From DAOUFU01 sp034429275 (GTDB lineage Bacteria > Chloroflexota > Anaerolineae > Aggregatilineales > Aggregatilineaceae), in the NCBI GenBank assembly GCA_034429275.1, contig DAOUFU010000267.1:1-32909 (forward strand): a DNA stretch of 32,909 nucleotides, in the 5' to 3' direction. A program made the position numbers and the translations under genes. Shown piece after piece: positions 25,301-32,873 of the stretch (position 1 is its first letter; each line of letters opens with the position of its first letter). The notes beneath the pieces are model-generated. The model saw only the letters and a program-made list of their open reading frames with translations. It ran no database searches and was not told the DNA's origin.

Positions 25301-26916
25301 ACCAGATCATTCGGCTGTGGGATACCTCCACAGGCAGCCTGGTCAATCGCCTGGGCACGGCCTCAACCGGCCACCGGGACCGCGTGACGGCCCTGGCATT
25401 CAGCCCGGATGGCACGGCGCTGGCTTCCGGCGGAGCTGATGCCCGTGTGATCATATGGGATGTTGCGACAGGCCGCTCCACCTTCACGCTGGCAGCCCAC
25501 AACGACGCAATCACCGACCTTGCTTATGCACCGTCGGGCGCGCCGGGCGGCGGTGCCCTGCTGACCGCCTCAATCGATGCGCTGGTCTATTGGGAAACCG
25601 AGCGTTACACTGTCGTCCATCGGCTGCAAGGCCACACCGAGCGCGTCAACGGCGTCGCGTTCAGCCCCGATGGGCGCTTCGCTGCGTCGGCTGCGGGCAA
25701 TCCCTTTGCCGCCGCCTCGACTGATAACAGCGTCATTCTGTGGGATATTGCGTCCGGCCAGATTATCAGGCGCTTCACCGGCCACGCGTTTCAGGTCACA
25801 GATGTCGCTTTCAGCCCAGATGGGCACTACCTCGTCACCGCATCGGCGGATGCCACCCTGCGCTTGTGGGACATTGCCCCCCAAATCGAGCTGGCGCGGC
25901 TCTCGATGGACAACGTCAAGTGGAATACCGCTGCCGCTCTGCCGGACGGGTCCCAGGCACTCGCATCCACCGACAGCGGCCAGTTGGTGGCCATTAGCCT
26001 CGATCCGGCTAATCCTGAACAACGCGTGTTGGGGCCTGCTCTTGGCGTGAACGCCATCGCCATCAACCCGGATGCCACGCGCGCACTGACCGCCTCATTG
26101 GATCGCAAACTGACCGTGTGGGACCTCGCGACCAACGAGCAGATACGCACCCTGACCGGCCATGTCAACAGCGTGAACGATGTCGTCTTTCTGCCCGATG
26201 GCAGGCACGCTGTCTCTGTCTCGCGCGACCGCCAGGTGATCCTGTGGGATGTGGACACCGGCGAAAGGGTGCGCGTGTTCGAAACACGCCACACCAACAG
26301 CATCAATGCTGTCGATGTCAACGCGGAAGGTACTACTCTTGTGACCGCTTCGGCAGATCAAACCCTCGTTTTGTGGGATGTGGCAACCGGTTCGGTGCTG
26401 CACACACTGACCGGACACCTGGCCAGTGTCACTCTGGCAGTCTTCGACCCAACAGGCCGGTGGGTGTTGTCCGGCTCGCAAGACAAGACTTTGATCGTAT
26501 GGGATGTGGCGACCGGTGAAGCTCTGATGACGCTGGGAACAGCCGGGGCCGGTCACACCGACTGGATCACCACCGCCGCTTTCAGCCCGGATGGGCAGTG
26601 GGTCTGGTCGGGCAGCCGCGATCGTACGGTCCGGTTGTGGGATATTGCCAGCGGGCAAATTATCCGCACTTATACCGGTTTCGACGACAGCGTGACCTGG
26701 CTCGCACCCGATCCGGCGGGCCAGGTGATCCTTGCAAGTACAGCCGATGGCGGATTGGCCTGGCTGCCCGCTTCATCCGCCGCGCTGATGCAGTGGGTTG
26801 AAACCAACCGCTACGTGCGCCCGCTCACCTGCGATGAGCGTATCCAGTTCCAGCTACCGGAATGCGACAGTGTGGGCAGCCGTTCCATCTTTGGCGGCAG
26901 CAGCGGCCCCCGCTAA
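22375..26916 (+). CDS. Ser/Thr kinase-nSTAND-transmembrane-14xWD40 protein
   Basis: Signalling protein of 1513 residues. The Hanks-type kinase (about 12-280) is intact: GAGSFGAVY loop, Lys41 in VAIK, HRDVKPDN with Asp133, DFG with Asp151, and APEQ. An nSTAND NTPase follows, with Walker A GPSGSGKSS (332-340), Walker B LLLVIDQFEELF and the winged-helix region HEALLREWGRL. A coiled, Ala/Glu/Arg-rich stretch flanks one helix (about 750-773, LLVVMFLALVVALILSLLAV). The C-terminal part, probably extracytoplasmic, carries 14 WD40 repeats (about 863-1479; FSPDG and LWD motifs), enough for two seven-bladed propellers. The GTG start has AGGGGGAG five bases upstream. It would link an external or surface-bound cue to protein phosphorylation. 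Related proteins occur in Chloroflexota, Cyanobacteria and Actinobacteria. Confidence 0.9.
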   Translation: MYDYCGQMVKGYEINERIGAGSFGAVYRAFQPAVGREVAIKIILPAFANHPDFIRRFEAEAQLIARLEHPHIVPLFDYWREPESAFLVMRLLPGSLRRLMETHALRAQHVAQIVDQIASALALSHRQGVIHRDVKPDNILIDGQGNAYLTDFGLAKVTETHWRDDDEHTAGSPSYMAPEQITGQETTAHADIYALGVVIYEIFAGHTPFGGLHMASLINRKLKHPFPMLSIPDSRLADALNPIIQRATARELSERYQDIRDIARDVRRALIGEEGPPVSLADTAEVENPYKGLRAFEEADASDFYGREALVHQLVTMLQGPGPYARFLAIVGPSGSGKSSLVKAGLMPALRRGAFPGSDSWFLTAMLPGGQPLHQLETALLSVARSAPDDLAVMLRSDRRGLVRAAERILGEEEGDLLLVIDQFEELFTLVSDEAERAHFLGLLQTAVTDPDSRVRVVITLRADFYDRPLLYEDFGALMQARTQVVLPLTTDELERAIVTPAQRVGVQIDPNLVTAMIADVHEEPGALPLLQYALTEVFERREGRHLRLADYEAIGRAAGALARRADSVFAQLSPVQQAIAQQVFLRLVTLGEGTEDTRRRVEQAELASVLPDAVTLHEVLETFGRHRLLSFDRVPDTRAPTVEVAHEALLREWGRLRLWLDSSREDVRQQRRLARRAAEWEAAGYDPSFLLRGVQMEQFVYWQNHSRVSLGQSERAYMTASIQVHEAQQEEEKARLVREKLLEARAQRFWRGLLVVMFLALVVALILSLLAVDQREEAQRARRAAEDSARRAQIEAEAAATAASIAERRANELQSLALVEDAERVYGEGNIDLALVLAIEANRLPNPPVRAQRALSSLAPLAAVRVMTWHSSRVNAVAFSPDGVLALSGGDDGTLVWWDVATGQRINNREEEGGRIRSIAFLPSGDQVVIAGDNGLLVLVDAATGETVRALDHPGDVFAVAVSPDGTLIASGGRDQIIRLWDTSTGSLVNRLGTASTGHRDRVTALAFSPDGTALASGGADARVIIWDVATGRSTFTLAAHNDAITDLAYAPSGAPGGGALLTASIDALVYWETERYTVVHRLQGHTERVNGVAFSPDGRFAASAAGNPFAAASTDNSVILWDIASGQIIRRFTGHAFQVTDVAFSPDGHYLVTASADATLRLWDIAPQIELARLSMDNVKWNTAAALPDGSQALASTDSGQLVAISLDPANPEQRVLGPALGVNAIAINPDATRALTASLDRKLTVWDLATNEQIRTLTGHVNSVNDVVFLPDGRHAVSVSRDRQVILWDVDTGERVRVFETRHTNSINAVDVNAEGTTLVTASADQTLVLWDVATGSVLHTLTGHLASVTLAVFDPTGRWVLSGSQDKTLIVWDVATGEALMTLGTAGAGHTDWITTAAFSPDGQWVWSGSRDRTVRLWDIASGQIIRTYTGFDDSVTWLAPDPAGQVILASTADGGLAWLPASSAALMQWVETNRYVRPLTCDERIQFQLPECDSVGSRSIFGGSSGPR

Positions 26917-28481
26917 CGGTCCAGCCGGATAATCCGCCCCTCGGTCTGCGGAATGTTGATCGGGCTGATCTGGGTGATATAGGTGCGCACGATCTCATCC
27001 AGCGCCCGCCCATAGTCGTAGCTGTTGGCCGACTTTTCCGCGAACACGGTGAAATCATCCGCCCCGGCAAACAAGAAGTCGTTGGTTGAGATGGTATACA
27101 CCTCGTCCGGGTCTAGCGGCTCGTAATTACCATCCCCGGAGAGGACCTCGACATTGGCGATGCGCTGCCCGACCGGGCGACTGCCATCATAGGCGAACCG
27201 CAGCCCGGAAACTTGCAGGAAACGCCCTGTCCCCTCTTCTGAATCAACGCGCGAAACACTGTTTTCGAGTGCCGCGATCACGTCGATCCCCTGCATCTCG
27301 AAATAGACATAGGTGTTGCTAAACGGCAGCACTTCGAGCACGTTCCCCACCGTGATCGGGCCGGGCGCGAGGCTGGCACGAATACCGCCGCCGTTTTGGA
27401 AGGCGATTTGTGTGCCGGTTGCTACGCGCATGGCATCGGTGATCAGGTTGCCCATGTTGCACTCTTCGAACCGGCAGACTTCGCGCTCTCCCTCCAGGCG
27501 AACTTCAGTACCGCCGATGACCTGAGTCAGGAAATCATCCAAAATGGGCCTGCGCAGCCGTTCGATCAGAGCGTCCATAGCGGGGTCGGACGCGATATCT
27601 TCGGTCAGAAAGATGGCATCACCGGTCCATTCCGTCAGCACGCCCGCTGCATCGAAGGTGACATCCAGGCGGCCCAGCACGCGGTTGCGCTGCCATGCCT
27701 GGACCACCAGCACCGGCTCGCCTGCCGCACTCTCGATGACTGCCGGATAGGGGCCTTCGGCGTCGGGCGACGTATTGCTCAACAGGGTGTTGGTGTCGCC
27801 ACCGACGATGACATCCACTCCGCTGACAGCCCGCGCTAACCCAAGATCGTCATAATAACCCAGGTGAGAAAGCAATACGATCCGGTTCACCCCCTGCGCG
27901 GCCAGGTCATCGACTACAGTCTGCACCACGTTCGCATACTGCGTATCGAACCCCAGTTCCGGGATCGGGCGAATGCGCGAATCGCCGCGCGTCACGCCGA
28001 TGATTCCTACCGGCTCCCCATCAAAGGTCTGGATAGAATAGGGAGCGATCTTGCCATCCAGCAGGGGCGAGCGGCTGAAATCCACATTGGCCACTACTAC
28101 CGGGAAGTGCAGCGCCGTGACGAACTGGGATAGCCGTTCGGCCCCGTGGGTGAACTCGTAGCTGCCTAACACCATCGCATCATAACCCAACAGGTTCATC
28201 ACCTCGACGCTGTCGCGGCCCTGGTGGAAACTGTGAAACACCGAGCCGGTAAAGCGGTCGCCGGCATCGACCAACAGCACATGCTCAACCTCGCTGCGGA
28301 TTTGCTGCACCAGCGTCGCCTGGCGGGCAACTCCCCCATACCCGGTCGAATCGGCCTCATAGGTAGCATGAACATCGTTGGTATGGAGAATGGTCAGCGA
28401 AAAGGACCCGGTCTGCGCCTGGGCGGGGATCGCCGCCCCCAGCAACAGCACGAACATCAGAAGGCGAATGAGGCGCACCAT
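26913..28481 (-). CDS. Secreted 5'-nucleotidase/UshA-family protein with degenerate metal site
   Basis: Exported protein of 522 residues with a signal peptide ending AQA (1-22). The metallophosphoesterase part keeps ILHTNDVH (Asp36, His38), DAGD (Asp75) and LLSHLG (His206). The family GNHE motif reads GSYE at 106-109 and the GGHSHT motif reads GGDTNT at 227-232, so four expected ligand or catalytic residues are changed. The C-terminal nucleotide-recognition domain is well kept: NGGGIRASL, LPFSNTYVYFEMQG and TNDFLFAGADDF. It is either inactive, a binding protein, or a phosphatase using a different metal set. ATG 28481 opens a proper signal peptide, whereas the longer frame to 28565 runs through a hairpin repeat. 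Its stop overlaps that of the convergent kinase gene. Confidence 0.88.
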   Translation of the reverse strand: MVRLIRLLMFVLLLGAAIPAQAQTGSFSLTILHTNDVHATYEADSTGYGGVARQATLVQQIRSEVEHVLLVDAGDRFTGSVFHSFHQGRDSVEVMNLLGYDAMVLGSYEFTHGAERLSQFVTALHFPVVVANVDFSRSPLLDGKIAPYSIQTFDGEPVGIIGVTRGDSRIRPIPELGFDTQYANVVQTVVDDLAAQGVNRIVLLSHLGYYDDLGLARAVSGVDVIVGGDTNTLLSNTSPDAEGPYPAVIESAAGEPVLVVQAWQRNRVLGRLDVTFDAAGVLTEWTGDAIFLTEDIASDPAMDALIERLRRPILDDFLTQVIGGTEVRLEGEREVCRFEECNMGNLITDAMRVATGTQIAFQNGGGIRASLAPGPITVGNVLEVLPFSNTYVYFEMQGIDVIAALENSVSRVDSEEGTGRFLQVSGLRFAYDGSRPVGQRIANVEVLSGDGNYEPLDPDEVYTISTNDFLFAGADDFTVFAEKSANSYDYGRALDEIVRTYITQISPINIPQTEGRIIRLDR

Positions 28482-28535
28482 AGCAAGGAACCTGAGCTTT
28501 CTCCTGGGAATTTTCAGCCTGCGGGCACAGCACCC

Positions 28536-28556
28536 AGGGCGGCAAACAGCCGCCCT
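28536..28556 (-). repeat. 8-bp perfect hairpin, possible dispersed repeat
   Basis: AGGGCGGC, AAACA, GCCGCCCT: a GC-rich stem in the 5' leader of the nucleotidase-like gene. It resembles the short palindromic intergenic elements that many Chloroflexota and Cyanobacteria carry in numbers. Only one copy is visible here, so the dispersed nature is a guess. It could modulate translation of the gene. Confidence 0.4.
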
Positions 28557-28612
28557 ACAGCACACCGACAGATTGGAGACACGATTATTGATCCCTATTA
28601 TACTGTCAATCT

Positions 28613-28640
28613 TTTATAAATGACTTTAACATTGTTTCAA
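28613..28640 (-). promoter_or_regulatory. Candidate promoter for the nucleotidase-like gene
   Basis: On the minus strand TTGAAA (5 of 6) and TATAAA (5 of 6) are separated by 16 bases. The predicted start near 28606 gives a leader of about 125 bases that includes the hairpin at 28536-28556. Confidence 0.45.
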
Positions 28641-28682
28641 GGCGATATCTTCGCTCAAATTGAGCGCTTCACGCGATAGTTT

Positions 28683-28710
28683 TTGCAACCTGGGGATTCC
28701 GTGTCATAAT
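28683..28710 (+). promoter_or_regulatory. Candidate promoter for the ABC importer operon
   Basis: TTGCAA (4 of 6) and CATAAT (5 of 6) with a 16-base spacer. The predicted start near 28717 gives a leader of about 50 bases to the binding-protein ATG. It lies back to back with the nucleotidase promoter, 43 bp away. Confidence 0.45.
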
Positions 28711-28767
28711 AGCAATGCTGGACCGTTCGAAAGCGCTTACTTAAAGCAACCTGGGAGGGTTCTCTTT

Positions 28768-30444
28768 ATGCTTAAGAAGCTTCGTGTTTCACTCCTCATT
28801 GTGATTGTTCTCTCGCTCGCTCTCTCGGCGTTCGCCACAACGAGCGCTCAGGGAGAGAAGGTCCTGCGGGTTGGCATGGGTGCCGCCGGCACCACCGTCC
28901 AGTTCGATGTCGCGCTGGCCGAAGATACCACCTCGCACACCTTCATCAACATGCTGTTCCCTGGGCTGGCCCCGCGCGATGAAACGACGGGTATTCCCCA
29001 GCATGGCATGGCCGAAAGCTGGACCATCTCCGAAGACAATCTCGTCTATACCTTCACCCTGAAGCAGGGCGTGCCGTGGGTGACCTATGACCCGGCCACC
29101 GATTCGGTCGTCGAAGTGAAGGACGAGACCGGCGCGGTCCGCTACGTTAAGGCGCAGGACTTCGTCTACGGCGCGCTGCGCACGATGGACCCGGCCACGG
29201 CAGCCAGCTATGGCTATCTGCCGGCGGGTTGGGTCGCTGGTGGTGCCGCATTCAACGAGGGCACTGGCTCGGCAGAAGATGTGATGATCAAGGCGTTGGA
29301 CGATTATACGCTCCAGATCACCTCGCCCGAACCGGCTGGTTTCCTGCTGCAGGTCTATGGTGAGTGGCTCTTCGCCGCCCAGCCGCAGTGGACTATCGAA
29401 GCCAACGGCGATGCCTGGACTCTGCCCGGCAACTATCACAGCTACGGTACCTTCGTGCTGAAGTCCTACGAGCCTGGCGCGCGCGTTGAGATCATCAAGA
29501 ACCCCTTCTGGACCGGCACCGAGAGCCACCCGGTTCCCGCGCTGGACCGCATCGAAGCGGTGTTCCTGGATGCTTCGGCTTCGCTGGCTGCCTTTGAGGC
29601 CGGTGAGCTGGACACGATCGAAGATGTCCCGCTGCCCGATCTGCCCCGCCTGAAGGTGGAGCGCCCGGACGAGCTGTACATCGGCGCGCGTGACTGCACC
29701 TACTACTATGGCTTCAATGTCGAGAAGGAACCCGTGAACAACGTTCACATGCGCCGCGCGCTGTCGCTGGCCATCGACCGTCAGACCCTGGTGGATGCCA
29801 TTCTCCAGGGCGGTCAGCAGCCCGCCGGTTTCTTCTCTCGCCCCAACTTCGCCGCTTCGCCCACCCAGGAAGAATATCCTGACCTGGGCACCCGCAGCGA
29901 TCCCGAAGCCGCCAGGGCCGAACTGGAACTCTACTTCCAGGATACTGGCAACACGCTTGAGACCATTCCGCCCATCACCCTGATGCACAACACGAGCGAA
30001 GCGCACGCGATTGTGGCTCAGGCCATCCAGCAGATGTGGAAGCAGAACCTGGGCATCGAAGTGACCGTCGCCAACCAGGAATGGCAAGCCTACCTGGACC
30101 TGCTGGAGAATGATGCTCCGCAGATCTGGCGTCTGGGCTGGTGCTGGGACTACAGCGATACCCACAATGGCTTGGGTGACGTGTTCTATTCGACATCGGG
30201 CAACAACCACACCAACTGGTCCAACCCCCGGTTCGATGAGCTGATCGATCAGGCCAAGGTGATGACGGACTTCGAAGCTCGCAAGCCGCTCTATGCCGAA
30301 GCTGAGAACATCCTGACCTGGGAAGATGCCGCGATTGTGCCCATCTACTTCTACACCAAGCTCAGCATGATCGGTAAGCACCTGCTCGCCACACCGTCCA
30401 TCATCGGTATCGAGCGTTACGACAAGTGGGATATCGCCGGCTAA
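28768..30444 (+). CDS. ABC importer substrate-binding protein, family 5 (peptide/oligosaccharide)
   Basis: Exported solute-binding protein of 558 residues in the DppA/OppA (SBP family 5) group. A signal peptide (MLKKLRVSLLIVIVLSLALS) ends near TTSA. Family landmarks are VLRVGMG, the PGLAPRDETTG region, WTISEDNLVYTFTLKQGVPW, DFVYGALRTMDP, VHMRRALSLAIDRQTLVDAIL and the C-terminal lobe with DTHNGLGDVFY. No lipobox Cys follows the signal peptide, so it is not a classic lipoprotein. ATG 28768 has GGGAGGGT upstream; the longer frame to 28660 runs through the promoter and is rejected. It would capture a peptide or short saccharide and deliver it to the two permeases downstream. Confidence 0.93.
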   Translation: MLKKLRVSLLIVIVLSLALSAFATTSAQGEKVLRVGMGAAGTTVQFDVALAEDTTSHTFINMLFPGLAPRDETTGIPQHGMAESWTISEDNLVYTFTLKQGVPWVTYDPATDSVVEVKDETGAVRYVKAQDFVYGALRTMDPATAASYGYLPAGWVAGGAAFNEGTGSAEDVMIKALDDYTLQITSPEPAGFLLQVYGEWLFAAQPQWTIEANGDAWTLPGNYHSYGTFVLKSYEPGARVEIIKNPFWTGTESHPVPALDRIEAVFLDASASLAAFEAGELDTIEDVPLPDLPRLKVERPDELYIGARDCTYYYGFNVEKEPVNNVHMRRALSLAIDRQTLVDAILQGGQQPAGFFSRPNFAASPTQEEYPDLGTRSDPEAARAELELYFQDTGNTLETIPPITLMHNTSEAHAIVAQAIQQMWKQNLGIEVTVANQEWQAYLDLLENDAPQIWRLGWCWDYSDTHNGLGDVFYSTSGNNHTNWSNPRFDELIDQAKVMTDFEARKPLYAEAENILTWEDAAIVPIYFYTKLSMIGKHLLATPSIIGIERYDKWDIAG

Positions 30445-30782
30445 CAAATAGCCCGACAGTTCCCTGAAAAGTTAGTGAAATAGGATGTCTTGAGAGAGAG
30501 CCGTCCGGCTCTCTCTCTTCCCTGTCTTGAAGACTCTGCCACAGAGGCCGTTGGCAAGGGTCAAACAGTGCGGTAAGCGGCTGTATGCCCCTTGCAAGCG
30601 CCCTCTCCCAAGATTCAGGCCGCGCAAGACTCAGGCAGTTGCCAATATTTCAGGCGCGACCCCGTTGAGGGTGAATCGGTTGTGTGGAATCATGAACTGA
30701 GAGCTGAGAGCCGGCAGGCGCTTATCCGGCAGGGCTACAGACTGCCCGCAGGCTGGATGCCGGTGACAGCAGGAGAATAATT
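30445..30782 (+). promoter_or_regulatory. Long intergenic spacer of the importer operon
   Basis: A 338-bp gap between binding protein and first permease. It contains the strong hairpin at 30492-30517 and, near its end, the AGGAGA ribosome binding site of the permease. A 62-codon frame at 30592-30780 has no ribosome binding site or recognisable features. Such a spacer with a hairpin commonly lets the binding protein be made in excess over the permeases. Confidence 0.6.
30492..30517 (+). terminator. Strong 11-bp hairpin after the binding-protein gene
   Basis: GAGAGAGAGCC, loop GTCC, then the exact complement. It lies about 47 bases after the stop and is followed by TTCCCTGTCTT, only moderately U-rich. 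It probably acts as a partial terminator or as a 3' stabiliser of the binding-protein message. Confidence 0.65.
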
Positions 30783-31796
30783 ATGGCGCAACATTTTGTA
30801 CGAAGCCTGTTAGGGCTGCTAGTGGTCATTCTCGCTGTATCGATCATCACGTTCTTCCTGATGCACCAGGTCCCCGGTGGACCCTTCGCACGCGAGAAAA
30901 AACTGCCTCAGACCGTCCTCGATAACCTCAACGCCAAGTACAAGCTCGACGATCCGATCTGGAAGCAGTACCTGGACTACATGAATGACTTGCTGATCCC
31001 CACCATCACCACCGGGGAGAAGAAATTCTCGGTAGTTGACGACCATCTCATCAACATCAGGCTGCCCTTTGGCGATAATACGACATTCCGATGGATGAAC
31101 TTTGGGCCGTCATATACCGACCGCACACGCTCGGTCAATGGGATCATCAAGACGCACCTGCCGGTGTCCTTCAAGCTTGGCCTGGCGTCGATGTTGGTCG
31201 CTGTCGTGATCGGCATCCCGCTGGGGACTTTTGCGGCCCTGCGCAAAAACACCGCCATCGACTATGTCAGCATGAGCACCGCGATCCTGGGGGTATCGAT
31301 CCCCGCCATTGTCCTCGGTCCCCTGCTGCAATATGTGGTCGCAGTGGAGCTTAAGCTGCTGCCTACCAGCGGATGGGGTACATGGGAGCAGTTGATCATG
31401 CCCGCCTTCTCGCTGGGGTTCGCTCAGTCGGCGCTGCTTGCCCGCCTGACGCGTGCCAGCCTGCTGCAAGTGCTGAACGAAGACTACATCCGCACAGCAC
31501 GGGCGAAGGGCCTGCGCAGCCCGCAGGTGGTGGTCGTTCACGCCATGAAGAATGCGATGATCCCGGTGGTGACGGTGTTGGGGCCGCTGTTCGCCGCGTT
31601 GCTGACCGGCACCTTCGTCACCGAGCGCGTCTTCGGTCTGCCAGGGCTGGGCCAGTATTTCATCATCAGCGTCAACCAGCGCGACTACGCGACGATCATG
31701 GGCACAACGCTGCTGTTTGCTTTCTTCATTGTGGTCGCCAATTTCATCGTGGACCTGACCTATGTCTGGCTGGATCCGCGCATTCGCTTTGACTAA
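30783..31796 (+). CDS. ABC importer permease, OppB/DppB type
   Basis: Inner-membrane permease of 337 residues with six predicted helices. It starts with LLGLLVVILAVSIITFFLMHQVPGG, the usual OppB first helix. A long extracytoplasmic segment of about 110 residues (to FGPSYTDRTRSVNGII) separates helices 1 and 2. The cytoplasmic EAA loop reads EDYIRTARAKGL, where the ATPase docks. The C-terminus YVWLDPRIRFD is typical. ATG 30783 has AGGAGA seven bases upstream. It pairs with the next gene to form the channel; 18 bp separate the two. Confidence 0.95.
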   Translation: MAQHFVRSLLGLLVVILAVSIITFFLMHQVPGGPFAREKKLPQTVLDNLNAKYKLDDPIWKQYLDYMNDLLIPTITTGEKKFSVVDDHLINIRLPFGDNTTFRWMNFGPSYTDRTRSVNGIIKTHLPVSFKLGLASMLVAVVIGIPLGTFAALRKNTAIDYVSMSTAILGVSIPAIVLGPLLQYVVAVELKLLPTSGWGTWEQLIMPAFSLGFAQSALLARLTRASLLQVLNEDYIRTARAKGLRSPQVVVVHAMKNAMIPVVTVLGPLFAALLTGTFVTERVFGLPGLGQYFIISVNQRDYATIMGTTLLFAFFIVVANFIVDLTYVWLDPRIRFD

Positions 31797-31814
31797 TCGG
31801 GGGATGCCAAGACT

Positions 31815-32873
31815 ATGACCGCTGAAACATCCGGGCGCGCCGACGAACCACGCGCCGCGATACTCAAACTGGAAAAGAAGATCGAACATGGGCGCGGCCC
31901 CTGGACCGATGCCGCTCGACGGCTCATCCGTCATCGCGCGGCCCTGGTTGGCCTGGGGGTGATCATCGTCTGTGTGCTGGTCGCCATCTTTGCGCCCCAT
32001 CTGACCAAATATACCTATGAGGAACAGAACTACCTTGCGATCAACACCGCGCCCAACTGGGTGATTGACGTCTTCCCCAAAATGAAAGCTGTGGGCGAAG
32101 AAATGGGCTATGTCCGCCCCAATAATGAGTACATCCTGGGCACGGATGGATTGGGTCGCGACCTGTGGACCCGTATCATCTACGGCGCGCGTATCTCGCT
32201 CTCGGTAGCCTTCATCGGCCCGCTGACCAGCCTGCTGATCGGCACCATTTTTGGGATGGTGTCGGGCTATGTAGGCGGTCGGGTGGATACCATCATGATG
32301 CGCGCAGTCGATATCATGTACGCCTTCCCGACTCTGCTCTTGATCATCCTGATGATGGTGTTCTTCCGCTCCAGCTTCACCCAGAGCGAAGTGGGATCGC
32401 TGGCTTACCGCCTGAACAAGCTGGACGCCGCCTTTGGTGGGATGTTGTTCATCTTCATCGGCATCGGGATTACTTCGTGGATGGATACCGCGCGCCTGGC
32501 ACGCGGGCAGGTGCTTTCGCTGCGCGAGAAGGAATTCATCGAGGCGGCCCAGTCCATCGGTGCACGCGACAGCGCGATCATCTTCCGGCACATCTTGCCC
32601 AACATCATGGGGCCGGTCATCGTGCGCGAAAGCCTGGCGATCCCGCGCTACATCTCGTTTGAAGCATTCCTGAGCTTCATCGGCCTGGGCGTGAACCCGC
32701 CCACGCCAAGCTGGGGCAGCATGCTCTCGGAAGGGGCGCAGGCCATCAAGAGCTACCCCACCCAGGCTATCTTCCCTGCGTTCGCCCTGTTCCTGATCAT
32801 GTTTGCCTTCAACTTCCTGGGCGATGGTTTGCGCGACGCGCTCGATCCGCGCGCTTCGGAAGCCAACAAGTAA
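31815..32873 (+). CDS. ABC importer permease, OppC/DppC type
   Basis: Inner-membrane permease of 352 residues. An N-terminal cytoplasmic stretch precedes helix 1 (ALVGLGVIIVCVLVAIFAPH). The landmarks are LGTDGLGRDLWTRIIYGARISL, the EAA loop KEFIEAAQSIGA with RHILPN, SFIGLGVNPPTPSWG and the final FLGDGLRDALDPR. ATG 31815 has GGGGGA about 10 bases upstream, a weak but acceptable site. It completes the membrane part of the importer. The two ATPase genes (OppD/OppF type) are not in the window and would be expected just after 32909. Confidence 0.95.
   Translation: MTAETSGRADEPRAAILKLEKKIEHGRGPWTDAARRLIRHRAALVGLGVIIVCVLVAIFAPHLTKYTYEEQNYLAINTAPNWVIDVFPKMKAVGEEMGYVRPNNEYILGTDGLGRDLWTRIIYGARISLSVAFIGPLTSLLIGTIFGMVSGYVGGRVDTIMMRAVDIMYAFPTLLLIILMMVFFRSSFTQSEVGSLAYRLNKLDAAFGGMLFIFIGIGITSWMDTARLARGQVLSLREKEFIEAAQSIGARDSAIIFRHILPNIMGPVIVRESLAIPRYISFEAFLSFIGLGVNPPTPSWGSMLSEGAQAIKSYPTQAIFPAFALFLIMFAFNFLGDGLRDALDPRASEANK

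Larger units (their letters stand above)
19609..26916 (+). other. Single uninterrupted frame spanning the M23 and kinase modules
   Basis: As the sequence stands, one frame of 2435 codons runs from the M23 start to the stop at 26914-26916. An automatic gene caller would report it as one protein. Against one protein: the linker (22075-22374) has untypical composition, contains a terminator-like hairpin, and ends in a good ribosome binding site plus GTG. In the +2 frame a TAG lies at 22188-22190. One substitution at 22075-22077 (TAC to TAA or TAG), or a single-base indel, would separate the genes. Confidence 0.6.

Noticed and set aside
28604..28609. Perfect TTGACA on the minus strand
   Set aside because: No -10 element at a suitable distance downstream on that strand; the TTGAAA/TATAAA pair next to it is better.
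28789..30447. Minus-strand open frame of 552 codons
   Set aside because: It lies entirely opposite the binding-protein gene, whose family motifs, signal peptide and ribosome binding site are clear. The antisense translation has no recognisable domain and is a high-GC shadow.
30592..30780. 62-codon frame in the importer spacer
   Set aside because: No ribosome binding site, odd composition and no similarity that I recognise; the permease ribosome binding site overlaps its end.
31110..32591. Minus-strand open frame of 493 codons
   Set aside because: Antisense to both permeases; the product is rich in His, Gln and Asp with no hydrophobic or family pattern.
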